64,000 nucleotides of DNA from Volutella citrinella (lineage: Eukaryota; Ascomycota; Sordariomycetes; Hypocreales; Nectriaceae): positions 868,001 through 932,000 of the forward strand of contig JAWZSP010000004.1 in assembly GCA_034401135.1 (NCBI GenBank), given 5' to 3'. The translations under genes were made by a program, and so were the position numbers. This document shows positions 51,927 through 63,166 of the stretch, piece after piece (position 1 is the stretch's first letter; every line of letters starts with the position of its first letter). Below the pieces are notes generated by a model that saw only the letters and a program-made list of their open reading frames with translations, was not told the DNA's origin and did not search any database.

Positions 51927-53694
51927 GTACACAACGGATAACGAGCTACGAATATAAACGGTGAGCACAGGTGTACGGCTATGGGATTATGTGTGTTTCT
52001 ATATTTTGGACAGTCTGATCCATCGGCCCACGATGTCCTCTACACCGTGCCATATGTATAGTGCAGTGTTTGGAATGGGAGTGGCCGTGGGCAAACCTCT
52101 TCAACCTCGGCATTCAGTCTGCATACCGCTGCAGAGGCTGTATAGTCTACCAATGGCTATCATTCAGAGTCAGAGGGGACGGGCTTGTCGTTACTTCACA
52201 AGATTCCTACCGGCTTACTTGCACCCGAAGCGGGAATCTCATTCATGTCGCAGTAGACGGTAGAAATAGCCATGTTTCCAGCACAGCAGCACATCCAAGA
52301 GCGGTGATGCGGCATGTAGAGCGACCGTTCCTCCAAGCTTAGAACAAGCCAAATTGCAAGCCATGGTCGGCGAGCATGCTGCCTCAATGTCGGCCAAGTG
52401 AGTTGAGCAAAGTGAAATGGTCTCAGCCTCATCTTTGTGTCCTCTCTAGAAGTTCGTAGGATAATCCAACCAAGAGAGGTGTTTTCGACCACCCAATTTC
52501 CATAAACGATTGTCGTCTTTTGTCAGTCCTATAGCTGTTGTTGCCTGTATAGCATCAACTCGGTTGTTCCAATCAGGGTTGGGAGCATATCTTGGCGCAA
52601 CAGCCTCATCAGCCTGCCAACAATTTTAGCCCCTCCCCCCTCATCAACATATTTTCTTTTCTTACCGTCCCTAAAAAAATTATTCGACTGGGTCTAACCT
52701 TTTCACCATAGAAATTTCATTGATTGAAAGACTGCTTTCTAGCATTTCGCTCCTGCCCCAAGAGATACATGGCCCTACCCTAGGTGGCGGCCGCTGTATT
52801 CTGCGAACTTGAAACTGCAGAGCATTGAATGCAACTACGTTAATGCCAGATCGAAGGTCGCAGCCACAGAGCATGGTTCGCAAGCAATTGGGTTGCGGCT
52901 GATCGAAAACCCAAGTTGAGCTCCAACTATTCACAATCGCTCTTGAACAGCTCTGCGCTGCTAGGCAACCACTGGTGGAGCTCTGCAGTTCCATTCAAGT
53001 GAGGATTCCACCCAGCTAAGCTCTTCACTCGATAGCGGCATTTGCAGTCTAAAAATAGAGATATTTATGAAACACCAAGCTGAAGCTATGTTGGCTGGTA
53101 TCTCCGATCACCTTTACGGGGCGGGCTACGGCCCGTGCATGATTGCCCTCGCTAAGATCCGAGGTGAAAGAGCTGGCATCTTGGCAGGGGCAGCTTTAAA
53201 GCGCCTTTGCTTGGGTAATATGTCTCTCTGGAATTTCCAATAAAACAGCGAGACGAAATCTTGTTTGTCAACCACCAGCATGGTAGACTGTGGTGGAAGC
53301 GGAGCCTATCATGACCATCCTGACAACAATAAGTTTCCGCTTACGGCAGAGAAGCAAAATAGCAACAGCCAGAAGAGACCACTTAAGAACGTCACCCCTG
53401 CACTGTCATTGGCGCTCCGACTGCACGTGACACTCTGGACGCGCCTGTCGGACGCGACTCGACTAACTAACAAGGCAATACAATTCCAGGAGGCGAAAGG
53501 GATGGAGGGGCCACCATCACGACGTCACGACATCTAAAATCGAGACCGTCTGCGACAAGGCTCCGATCCCCGACAAGGGCGTCCCTGGCCTACCTGCGGC
53601 TTGAGAACAAACTTGAAAACAAACTACATTGCAGCGCGCAGCCCGCCGGCACTGTCGTCGTCGTTCGCAAACCGCCGTTTGAAGCATCATCATC
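51927..53694. other. Intergenic spacer, 1.8 kb
   Basis: This lies between two + strand genes. It is slightly AT-rich, with short chance frames only. I see no tRNA-like fold, transposon or conserved frame. Confidence 0.5.
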
Positions 53695-56600
53695 ATGGCA
53701 TCCTCCAGCAGGCCGGTGCCCTTGCGGCGCCAGTCGTCAACAAACACCCTCCGCGACGACGACCTCACTCAGTCACTCAACAAGCTCTCCATCTCCACGT
53801 CGCCAGCCCGCGGCCCTTCGCACCTCTCCGAACCCACCACGCCCTTCCGCAACTCTGCCCGTCGCACTTCCCGGTCTGCTCGAGCACCGTCGCGGAGCCC
53901 TTCCTACGGCCCAGACTCGCGCGCTGGCACGCCCACTCTTCTCCGCAAGGCTTCCATGAACTCACTGCGCTCCAACAATGGCATGTCGAGCGGCGCGACG
54001 CCCACTCGACGAGCTAGCGTCGCCAATATCCTCTGCTCGCCGACGACCAAGCCCTTCCCCTCCCCCACCACGCCAACAGTCCCCGAGAAGCCTCGCCCGA
54101 CAGCCAGCACGGTGGCCGCCGACTTCTTCAAGGCCGAATTCGAAGCGCACCACGGCGAGGTGTCGACACGCGAGACCGACACCATTGTCATCCTCAACGA
54201 CGCCGTGTACGGGCACCGATTCTCACGGCCACGCACCTCCCGCGCTGCCCTCGGCACTATTGTCGAACGCCCCGAGCGAATCAGGGCTGCCGTGCTGGGC
54301 GTGGCATCTGCATACGTGCGCCTGGGTGGCCGACACTGCGAGGGCACATACCCTGTGCATCCCAAGTTGGATGTCCACGATCTGCCGACCATCCCGTTCC
54401 GAGTACACAAGACGACTCGCAAGCTACCGCTGCTGTCGCAAGCCGTGACCAACGTGCATGGCACAAAATGGATGGAGGAGCTCAAGATGATGTGTGACGC
54501 AGCCGAGTCGAAGCTTGCGATGGGTGGGAAGGAGCTCCAGAGGCCCGAGATGAATAGGGGTGGCGACAAGCCCGAGAAGCTGCACGAGGGCGATCTATAC
54601 CTATGCGCAGAGTCGCGGGATGCCATGGAGGGCGCGCTAGGAGCCGTATGCGATGCTGTCGACACCGTCTTTGGGCCTGGGCCTGGGCCTAAACGAGCCT
54701 TTGTCGGCGTCCGGCCACCGGGTCACCATTGCTCTGCGGGACACCCCTCGGGATTCTGCTGGGTCAACAACGTGCACATTGGCATCATGCACGCCGCCCT
54801 TGCGCATGGGCTCACACACGCCGCCATCATCGACTTTGACCTGCATCACGGTGACGGATCGCAGTCTATTGCATGGCAGCACAACACCCGCGGCCTGACG
54901 GCAGCCAAGAATGCCGCTGCATGGAAGAAGACGTCCATTGGCTATTTCAGCCTGCACGACATCAACTCGTATCCCTGCGAAATGGGCGACGAGGAAAAGG
55001 TCAAAAACGCAAGTCTCTGCATCGACAATGCCCACGGCCAGACAATCTGGAATGTTCATCTCCAGTCCTGGAAGACGGAGGACGACTTCTGGCAGCTCTA
55101 CGAGACCAAGTACATGGTCATCCTGGAAAAGGTTCGACATTATCTCAGGAACCAAGCCGAGCGGCTGAAGGAGGCAAACCAAGAGCCAAAGGCAGCCATA
55201 TTTTTCTCGGCCGGCTTCGATGCTAGCGAGTGGGAAAGTGCCGGCATGCAACGTCATCAGGTCAACGTACCGACAGAGTTCTATGCCCGTATCGCCCAGG
55301 ATGTTGTCAAAGTGGCGGCCGAAGAAGGCCTGTTTGTGGACGGCCGAGTCATCAGCGTGATGGAAGGAGGCTACAGTGACCGGGCCATCTTCTCCGGCAT
55401 CTTTAGCCACCTGAGCGGGCTCGTTGGCGACCAGACGCCGACCCAGTTGCACAACGGCGGGCGGCTGGGCATGGAGATGGGGCAGAAGATTGGAGTTGTC
55501 GCCGAGCAGGATGAGAGTGCAGCGGACGTAGAGCCGTCGCTTGCGTCGCTGCACGCATACGATCCGTCGTGGTGGTCAAGCCAGCGACTCGACGAGATGG
55601 AGAATGTCATGACGGTTCCACCCCCAACACCGACGAAGAAACCCCAGAGCGGCCCGCCAACGTACTTCTGTGCGACGCAGGCATCCACCGCCAAGGTGGT
55701 CGACCCCCTGAGAGTGCGCCGCAGCCTCTCTAATTTGGCACAGGCGGCGGCGGCGTCGTCCCGTCCCCTGTCACCACCGCCACCCGAAGTGCCGTGGGAG
55801 GTGGCGGCTCATGAGCTGAGCAAGCTGCTCATCCCGTCTGACCGCCAGACAGAGAGCTGCAAGCCAGAGGATCTGAATGCAGAGGCCACCCGGGCACGAC
55901 GAGACCGTCAGTCCATCCTCATGGGAGCACCGCCAGGGCCCCCATCGCAGCCCGCATCGAGGCCTACGTCGCGCATGTCGTTGCGCGAGCGGCGGGCGAA
56001 ACCGGCCGCACCGCCTGTTGATACGGCCAAGGACAAGATCACTGTCAAGAACCGACGGAAGACGGTGGCGGCTACTACTGCTGTATCCCCTCAAAAGGTA
56101 AGCCATCCGTTCAAGGTGCCATTTGGGCCACGAGCTAACTCCCCACAGCCTTCTGCAAGATCTGATGCCGGTATTGATCCGGCAAAAAGGAGGTTGAGCA
56201 GACGCCTTAGTGAGACGCCTGTGAGTCTTGCCTCTACCGAGAAACCTCGCGTACCATCCAGCACGACAGTCGGGCCGCCCCCGGCGCAACCAGCTGGAGT
56301 CCCTCCCAGCAGCACACTCAACGTAAAGAAGACAAGGGTCGCAAGCACCACTCGCAAAGACCCCGTGCCCAAGGCTCCTCCCCGTACCACCAAGAAGCCT
56401 GCTGCGGCCGGCCCGAGCGGCTCAAGACCGACGGCGCCTGTGCCAAAGTCGAGGACGCCGTCTAAATCCGGACCCTCGGCTGAGGCGGCTGCCGACGATC
56501 TCGAAAAGATCACGACGGGCATGAAGAAGATTCGCATCAACCTCATCACGCAGACGCAAAAGGACGCGAGGGAGCGGGCACGAGCCGACGCCGACAAGGC

Positions 56601-57183
56601 AAAGTCGACGGTCGTCGTCAAGGGTGAGCCAAGTGCTTCGACAGAGGCCGCCCCAGTGCCCGCGCCCGCACAGCAACATCTATCCCTGACGCCCAGCCCC
56701 GAGCCGGCGGCGTACGACCACGGCGGCGACGTCTCGCCTCGCCAGGTCGCCGTCCCTGAGCCCCCCGTGGCTACACCACCCACCACCGTCTCGTCGAGCG
56801 GGGTCTCGACGCCTTTGCAGGAGCAGAACCCCTTCGAGCCGCCCGCCTTGGAGACCCCCCAAGCGGCGACGCCCACGGGCTACTCGTCCATCCCCTCCGT
56901 AGCCATCCAGGCTGGCGGCGACGAGCCCGACGTCTTCATCCAGTACCAGCCCGAGGGCCCGCCAGCCTCGGCCGTCGGCCAGCTCGAGCCCCTCAAGTGG
57001 CTGCCGCCCAACGCGCCCACGACGCCGGCCGCGACGCCGAGCCCCGCGAAGCCGCCGAGCACCCTGTTCCACTACACGTCTGGGATCCCGTTTGCGCCGC
57101 GACCCGCGGGGGCTGGGACCGGCGTTGTCAAGCCGGATCTTGGTCCGTTGGCGGGCGCGAAGCCAGTAGAGGAAGAGGACTGA
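53695..57183 (+). CDS. hos3: HOS3-type class II histone deacetylase
   Basis: A frame open from ATG 53695 to 57183 codes 1162 residues. A 51-base intron (56098-56148: GTAAGC donor, GCTAACT branch, CACAG acceptor) fits inside without shifting the frame; splicing gives 1145. The arginase-fold deacetylase domain (about residues 155-600) has VGVRPPGHHCSAGHPSGFCWVNN-type catalytic block (the His pair), AAIIDFDLHHGDGSQSI (zinc-binding Asp and His), FFSAGFDASEWE and EGGYSDRAI. This pattern and the long tail match yeast Hos3 and Aspergillus HosB. The Ser/Pro-rich N-terminus and a 550-residue disordered C-terminus (SRTPSKS-like, many PP and TPT motifs) may direct localisation. Yeast Hos3 is homodimeric, relatively insensitive to trichostatin A and found at the bud neck. 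The fungal target is inferred to be histone or nuclear-pore lysines. Confidence 0.93.
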   Translation: MASSSRPVPLRRQSSTNTLRDDDLTQSLNKLSISTSPARGPSHLSEPTTPFRNSARRTSRSARAPSRSPSYGPDSRAGTPTLLRKASMNSLRSNNGMSSGATPTRRASVANILCSPTTKPFPSPTTPTVPEKPRPTASTVAADFFKAEFEAHHGEVSTRETDTIVILNDAVYGHRFSRPRTSRAALGTIVERPERIRAAVLGVASAYVRLGGRHCEGTYPVHPKLDVHDLPTIPFRVHKTTRKLPLLSQAVTNVHGTKWMEELKMMCDAAESKLAMGGKELQRPEMNRGGDKPEKLHEGDLYLCAESRDAMEGALGAVCDAVDTVFGPGPGPKRAFVGVRPPGHHCSAGHPSGFCWVNNVHIGIMHAALAHGLTHAAIIDFDLHHGDGSQSIAWQHNTRGLTAAKNAAAWKKTSIGYFSLHDINSYPCEMGDEEKVKNASLCIDNAHGQTIWNVHLQSWKTEDDFWQLYETKYMVILEKVRHYLRNQAERLKEANQEPKAAIFFSAGFDASEWESAGMQRHQVNVPTEFYARIAQDVVKVAAEEGLFVDGRVISVMEGGYSDRAIFSGIFSHLSGLVGDQTPTQLHNGGRLGMEMGQKIGVVAEQDESAADVEPSLASLHAYDPSWWSSQRLDEMENVMTVPPPTPTKKPQSGPPTYFCATQASTAKVVDPLRVRRSLSNLAQAAAASSRPLSPPPPEVPWEVAAHELSKLLIPSDRQTESCKPEDLNAEATRARRDRQSILMGAPPGPPSQPASRPTSRMSLRERRAKPAAPPVDTAKDKITVKNRRKTVAATTAVSPQKVSHPFKVPFGPRANSPQPSARSDAGIDPAKRRLSRRLSETPVSLASTEKPRVPSSTTVGPPPAQPAGVPPSSTLNVKKTRVASTTRKDPVPKAPPRTTKKPAAAGPSGSRPTAPVPKSRTPSKSGPSAEAAADDLEKITTGMKKIRINLITQTQKDARERARADADKAKSTVVVKGEPSASTEAAPVPAPAQQHLSLTPSPEPAAYDHGGDVSPRQVAVPEPPVATPPTTVSSSGVSTPLQEQNPFEPPALETPQAATPTGYSSIPSVAIQAGGDEPDVFIQYQPEGPPASAVGQLEPLKWLPPNAPTTPAATPSPAKPPSTLFHYTSGIPFAPRPAGAGTGVVKPDLGPLAGAKPVEEED

Positions 57184-57646
57184 TCCCGTCAGTCACCATG
57201 AATCGTCTGATTGTATCTGTTGCCGAGGAGATGGGGACGACACTACTTTCAAGGAGAAAGAAAGAGGGAAGGGTTTTCACAATGCCTCGAGTCCGGAACT
57301 GGGGGATGTTGCCTGTCATTCAACAATTGTCGTAAGCTTGTCATGTTTTGTTCTTCTTTCCCGCCTCTTCCCGCTTTGCTCTTCCCTGGGGAACAAATGT
57401 ACCATCATTTCCCGCTGGATGCCTGGGTCGCTCTGTTGCAGTTACACACGATACCCCTATTCCCTTCTGCCTTCTGCAGCCTTGGCTTTTTTTATGGCGG
57501 CGCAGCCCCCGTTTGCTCTGTTTCCTTTCGGCTGCCCGTCTAGCCAGCTAGCTAGTTTATCATTATCCTAATCTATCCGCCTTCTTCTCCGCCTGAAAAA
57601 TCGGCTGTCATCTCACATGACGCCTTTGAACTCCCAACTCCAAGCT
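57184..57646. other. Intergenic region between convergent 3' ends
   Basis: 460 bases between the stop codons of the deacetylase and histidinol phosphatase genes. It is C/T-rich and holds no gene that I can support. Confidence 0.5.
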
Positions 57647-58710
57647 TCACGAGTCTTGATCCGCCGCAAACGCCTGGCGGAACGTGGCCAGCGGCACGCT
57701 CGCCTCCTCGAGGCTTGCACGCGCGCCCGACTCGAGGCCCGGGTGCGGTGTGCGCTTGAAGGTCCACACCTCGGTGACGCCCAGGCTCTCGAGGTAGGTG
57801 ACGGCGCGGGCGTAGTTGGTGGCGACCTGGGCGATGCCGTGGCTGTCGTCGGAGAAGGTGAACTTGCCGCCCATCCGCAGCCACTCCTGGGCAATGAGCC
57901 GGCCGGGATACGGCTCAGCGAGCCCCTTTCGCAGGGCAGCCGAGTTGCACTCGAGCCAGCCGCCCTGCTGGGCGACGAGAGCCAGGTTCCTCTTCACGCG
58001 GTCCCAGACGCCGGGCCAGCGGGACACGTCGCGGGCCGGGTCCTTGCTCAGCAGGCGGATGAGGTCAAAGTGGCCGACGACGCGGGGCTTCAGGTCGAGC
58101 AGCATCTGGTGCTGGAGGTCGTAGTAGTCCTCGTACAGGCTCTCCTCATCGCGGCGGGCGCTGGCGGCGACGGCGCGCACAAAGGTGGCGGCGTCAAAGT
58201 CGATGGGCACGCCGTGGACGTGGTGGACGGAGCCGATGAAGAAGTCGACGCAGGGGGCCTCGGCGAGGGCGTGGACGAGGGGCCCAAAGGCCGGGCGGAT
58301 GTACTCGGCCTCGAAGGCGATGAGGATGTGAACCTGCGAGGCGTAGGCGCGCTGCAGGCGCTGGGCCTCGACGAGGTAGGCTTCGTGCCGGGGGGGCATG
58401 ACGGCGAGCGAGGCCTGGGGGTCGTCGAGCTGGGGAAGGGTGAGAGTCTGCTTCTTGTAGAGTGCCACTCGGTGCATATCATGACATGATGGGACGGGAG
58501 GACACGATGGGGAGCAGCATTGCCGCCATGTAAGTTGATCCGACTCACCTCCTCCGGGTACAGATCCCTCTCCTCGTAGCGCGGCATGTGCTCCGTCAAA
58601 GCCATGGTCTTGTAGCCGAGCGAGATGGCGTGCTTGACAATGTCCTCGAGCTGGTCCTTGGCGTGGCCCGGACAGAATTGCCCGGAGTGGGAGTGCATGG
58701 TAAAGGCCAT
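57647..58710 (-). CDS. his2: Histidinol-phosphatase (PHP family)
   Basis: Exons are 58710-58549 and 58447-57647 (101-base intron), giving 320 residues. The PHP metal-binding motifs are visible: MHSHSGQFCPGHA (first His pair), ALTEHMPRYEERDLYPEE, ILIAFEAEYI, FFIGSVHHVHGVPIDFD, RVVGHFDLIRL, LECNSAALRKGL and FTFSDDSHG. The enzyme removes phosphate from L-histidinol phosphate, the penultimate stage of histidine biosynthesis, in the cytosol. Yeast HIS2 is the reference. The donor GTGAGT is clear. The acceptor chosen (CAAGAAGCAG at 58448) keeps frame; a nearby CAG 18 bases downstream would also keep frame, so the join may vary by six residues. Length agrees with the family (about 310-335). Confidence 0.93.
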
Positions 58711-59226
58711 GGCGGGCGGTAACGCTGTTGGCGATGGTGATAGTGAGTGCGGGGGAGGGGCAGATGGATGGATGATGCCGGCGCGTCGTCAGGCTACAGC
58801 ACTCGTCTGGATGAGCAGCGTGTCTCCGGCAATGCCACAAGACGAATTGATCCCTTAGAGTTGAAGATGAACGGGTGAGTGAGTGAGTCAACCCAGGTGA
58901 GCCCGAGGCTTGACGCCGGATGCCCCGCGAGGGGTTGGAATTACCTTTTCCGCGACTTGATGGAAATTGTGGGCCGTCGGGCCGGTTCCTGAGCAGCTTC
59001 AGCGCCAATGGATTGGGACCGTGGGAGCCGTAGTGGGCGGCTGGCATTGGTACATACCTGGTAGGTACTAGTCGTCATGTCATGATGCATCATGGCTGAT
59101 CACGCGACATGATGACATGATAATTCAATAAAAACCCACGACGCTCGCTATACACTACATGGGGGAGATCACAAGCCGAAGAAACACTTCTCCAATTGCC
59201 AGTCTCCGGCATCTCAGCCAACGCCC
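58711..59226. other. Spacer between tandem minus-strand genes
   Basis: Promoter side of histidinol phosphatase and 3' side of the DUF2235 gene. CATGATG-type repeats occur near 59080-59120. No gene is seen. Confidence 0.45.
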
Positions 59227-61476
59227 TTACATGGCCCTGCTCTCGCGCGTCTCCCACCCCATCTCGGCGTCGATGCGCCCGATAAACTTGCTCGCCCCGC
59301 CCCCGGCGCCTTGTCCCGCGCCCCAGGCCAGGTAATCGGCCCCGTCAAAGTCCTGCGTCGTCAGGAACCGCGAGAAGGCGTCCTCGGGCCGGATGACGTA
59401 CTCGGGCACCACGATGCGGCCCCCCTCGCTGCGCCACTCCCGCGCCGCCCGCTTCCGCTTCTTCTGCCCATCGCCGCTGCCGCTGCCGCCTCTCTCTACG
59501 TACGGCTCGCGAACCCAGCCCTTGAGCGGCACCGGCGCGTAGCCCTCGTACTTGAGCATGCGGTACTTCACCGACGGGTGTACCCACTCGTTGGTCTCGC
59601 CCTCGGTGTGCTCCCTCTTGGGCTCGGGCTGCGCCTCGACCGGCTTCTTGGCCGCCGTCTTGTACGCCCCGGGCGTCCGGTACTCGCTCCCCGACGCCGC
59701 CATGAAGCCCGTGAAGCTGTCCACGATGGGCCCCGTCGCCCAGCCCTGAATGGCCCGCTCGTGGATCGCGTACGGCTTCGCGTCCACCACGCCCATCCAG
59801 TCCAGCGTCCGCCAGACCGGGCCCATGATGGCGCTGCCGCCAAAGTTCTTCTCGTTGCGGCCCAGCACGCCGTCGATCATATCCCGCCGCTCCTTGACCA
59901 CCGTCTTGGCCAGCTCCTCGAGCGAGCCGCCGTCGAGCTGCAGGAAGGGGGACACCTTTTCGCACATCCACGCAAATGAGATGAGGGCCATTTCTGTACG
60001 CGAGTGGCATCCGTCAGCAATCAGCTCACAGTCCGAGTTGGGTCAAACAAATAAACTTACGCTCGAGGTCGCCCTCCTTCGCTTTGAGCAGGTCGTCGCT
60101 GCCGCCGCCAGTGTTGATGTGCACACCGGGGAACCACACCTGCTCCAGGTGAGGTCCCTTCTTCTTCTCCTCATCCGCAAGGTCCGGCTTCTTGCCGCTG
60201 TTGTCGTTGACAATGTCCGGATACAGGCTCTTCATGGTCCTCCACATCTCGGCGTCAACGAGGTTGGCCCAGGCCTGGTTCAAGTCCGCCTCGCTGGCGT
60301 TTCCGGAGTCCCTCAGCTTCTCCCACACGGCCCAGTGAGCATCGTAGCCTCCCACCTTCTCCAGATCCCCCCTGAGGTTTACCGGGAGGTGCCACAGCGT
60401 CGGGCCAAAGGGCTTGCGGTGCTCATCTAGAGCCAGGGCATGGAAGGCATGCTGAACATCTAAGTGGGCAGTCAGATTTGATACCGACACTTACATGGAT
60501 AAGACATGGTAAAGCACTTACATGGGCTCAGCTTGACGTTGTGGAAGCCCGGCTTCTTCACACCAACGTACTTCTCGAGAAACTTGAGATTCCACCGCGT
60601 CCAGGGCAGATCCGGGATGCCGAGGCTGCCCACGGTGTCGAACACGCCGACGACCTTGACGACCCGCGACTTCTCGGCGGCGTCCTGGTGCGGCCGCTTC
60701 TCCCAGACGGGCTCGCCGCCGGGGGTCTTGACATCGGGTCGACGCCGGCGGCCCTGGACCCAGACGCGGTAGGCCTCGGACCTCCTAAAGTGCATGCTGT
60801 CGTCGTGCTGCTGGTACGCGGCATACAGCTCGTGGAAGTCTTGCATGTCGCGGGGCGAGACGACGCCAATGTCCGTCACCAGGCCGGCGACGGCGCGGGC
60901 CGTGTAGGCGCCGCGAGAGAAGCCGAAGCACATGATCTCGTCGCCCAGGTTGTAGTTGTTGACGATGAAGTTGTACGCCTCGATGACGTTGCCCACGAAG
61001 CCCACTCCGAAGCCGCCCTGCCGGTCCTTCTCCATCTTGCTCAGGTCGCCCGTGCCGATGCCTGCGTCGTAGTACACCACCTGCTGCCACACTCGCCGGC
61101 CCCCGTCGCCGAGCGTCTCGACGCCCGACCGGTTCACGCACCGGGCCAGCCTGGTCACGTTGGACGGAACCGACTCCAGCCCGGACACGCTTGACTGCCA
61201 CGTCCCGTCGCAGCATATCACGATGCGCTTGGGCGTCACCATGTTGTCGTAGACGTCTGCCGGACGGAAGCCGCCCTGGGACGTGGCGTCGACATGGGCA
61301 GAGGTGATCGACGACACGCCCAGCTCGCCCTGCAGGAGCGTCTGCTGGGACACGTTCGTGGCATCGCTCTGCGACTGCAACTCGTCAAACTCGGTCACCT
61401 GGAAGCCGCTCTGGGCAAAGGCCGCGGGTGTGAACCCGGCCGAGTTGAAGCCCTGGAACTCGGGTGCGAAGGGCAT
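59227..61476 (-). CDS. DUF2235 alpha/beta-hydrolase family protein
   Basis: Exons are 61476-60522, 60459-60061 and 59993-59227, giving 706 residues. The DUF2235 core begins near residue 83 (KRIVICCDGTWQ). It contains the nucleophile elbow GFSRGAYTAR (Ser near 195), VVGVFDTVGSLG (candidate catalytic Asp) and VWFPGVHINTGGG (catalytic His, in exon 2). These match the Ser-Asp-His triad of the T6SS phospholipase-like Tle1 family and its many uncharacterised fungal relatives. About 80 N-terminal residues and a 250-residue C-terminal part follow different patterns. The tail has a basic KKRKRAAREWR stretch that could be a nuclear signal. There is no signal peptide. It is most likely a lipase or esterase of unknown substrate; family is secure, function is inferred. 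Confidence 0.9.
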
Positions 61477-63166
61477 GATGTCTCACACAGACGGATGCTG
61501 GAGAATCAAGTTATGATCAAAGACACGACTGGAGAATAAGGTCGAGGAGAGTATCGAGCCTCACACCGCACCCCTCGTCAGCCGGGCCATGGGTTTTATA
61601 CAGCGCCAGACTCTCCGTATGACCGTTGACATTGCCATCGACGGGCTGTCCGCCTCCAGCTGAACGAAGCCACGGCGGGTAATATTGAGCTGCCAATGTC
61701 TCAAACACCACCATTCTAGAACCGCGACACGGCGTCCCCCGCCAATCCCGTGGCGCACTCGTGCATCGACTACTTGCTGGCTGGCTGGCTGGCTGGCTGG
61801 TGATATTGGTGAGCGCCCAGGCGAGGGCTGTGAGCTTGTGATGGCCCCCCTGTACGCCCAAGACCAGGGAAGGGAAAGTGCCTATGCGTAGTGGTAGGGC
61901 TGGCCTGCTGTGCTACTCCGAACCAAGCCCAGTCTTGGAATCACAGCAAGGCAAGCGAGCAAGCATTCGTCTTACGCAGATGTCCATTGGCCCATCGCCG
62001 TCAACACTGCGCCCAGGAGCTCAAGGACGCCCGAGTTCGCAGTACCCGATTCGCCGAACACCCCCTCCTTCTGCTGGCGAGGTCCAGTCCCCGCTGATGG
62101 ATGCAGTCGATGGACGCCGATATGGTTGCACCCAGGAACAGCGGGACTGGCGTACACGGGCGGGCGTCCTGGGCGTTCGTCCCCGTCCCATGCAATGCGA
62201 TGCAGTCCGGGGCCGCGCAGCAAACTGTTTCGCAATGGCATCACGCGCATCCCACACAGAGTGGCTGTCCCAGTCCAGCTGGAAGTTGGACGTTGGCCCG
62301 ACCGGACTTGACCGTTGCATCCTCCCCCCATCCTCGGCCATATCAAGCCAGGGACCCCGCGTGATGAATCCTCGAAGCGGAAGTCTACCAGCTCAGTCCT
62401 GCCGTCAATGGCACCCTGACGGCTCCAGCAGGCCCAAAGCAGCGCTTGACACCGTTGTCGGCGCTACTGGTAGACTATCCGCGCCTTGACTCAGTCTGGA
62501 ACTCAGCCCAGCTAGTTTGCCTGTCTTGGACCCCGGAATTGATAGCTTGCGGTAGAAATGACCACACAGCATTACTAGGGGTGTCACAACTCCTCTCCCC
62601 GTCTTAGGCGTACACACCATCAGCGCCATCTCTTCAGCCACCCAGCTGGACTTTCTTTTGTCAAGCCCGGCAGTATCGTCTGTAGTCTACTGCCTATCTC
62701 CTCACGCTTGTCCTTGTTAGGTCTCCGTCCTCTTGCGCAATTTAGACTCTGGGCGACTCTGGGTGTATGATAGATCTTTGGTTGTTGATTTCAGAATTAT
62801 AGCTTTTAACATCGCAGCCCAGCGGACTACCAATGCCTGTCTTGGCACGGTTACAGTTCATGAGTAATGACAGCACATGCCTTGTGCACATATCCACGCA
62901 TGCATGTTCGTGTTGCGTTTGTAACACGCCAGTTGTGTAAATGCTTTGGTGACCTTACACCCAGCCCGCCCCGTTGCCGTCCGGCCCATGGAGGGCGAAT
63001 AGAACAAAAAGAAAGTGCTGTCCATGTCTAGTCATCCATCATTGGTGACTTGAGGTTGAGATCCAATCCAACTCCATATGTCCCTTCAAACCAGGCCTTG
63101 TCCAAAATGAAAGACTCCATGCAGTCCCAAAATCGCAGTATGCCTTTGTCCATCCGCTTACGCACC
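61477..63166. other. Intergenic spacer, 1.7 kb
   Basis: This lies between two minus-strand genes. It contains a (GGCT)n run at 61776-61801. Open frames up to about 200 codons look like GC-driven chance frames. No RNA gene is recognised. Confidence 0.5.
61776..61801. repeat. GGCT microsatellite
   Basis: About six copies of the 4-base unit GGCT in the promoter region of the DUF2235 gene. A shorter run of the same unit occurs at 50283-50302. Confidence 0.75.

Noticed and set aside
57617..58489. 290-codon plus-strand frame opposite histidinol phosphatase
   Set aside because: Ala/Val/Gly/Leu-rich antisense shadow of a gene with clear PHP catalytic motifs.
50283..61801. The two (GGCT)n runs at 50283 and 61776 as copies of one dispersed element
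   Set aside because: Flanking sequences do not match; simple slippage explains both.
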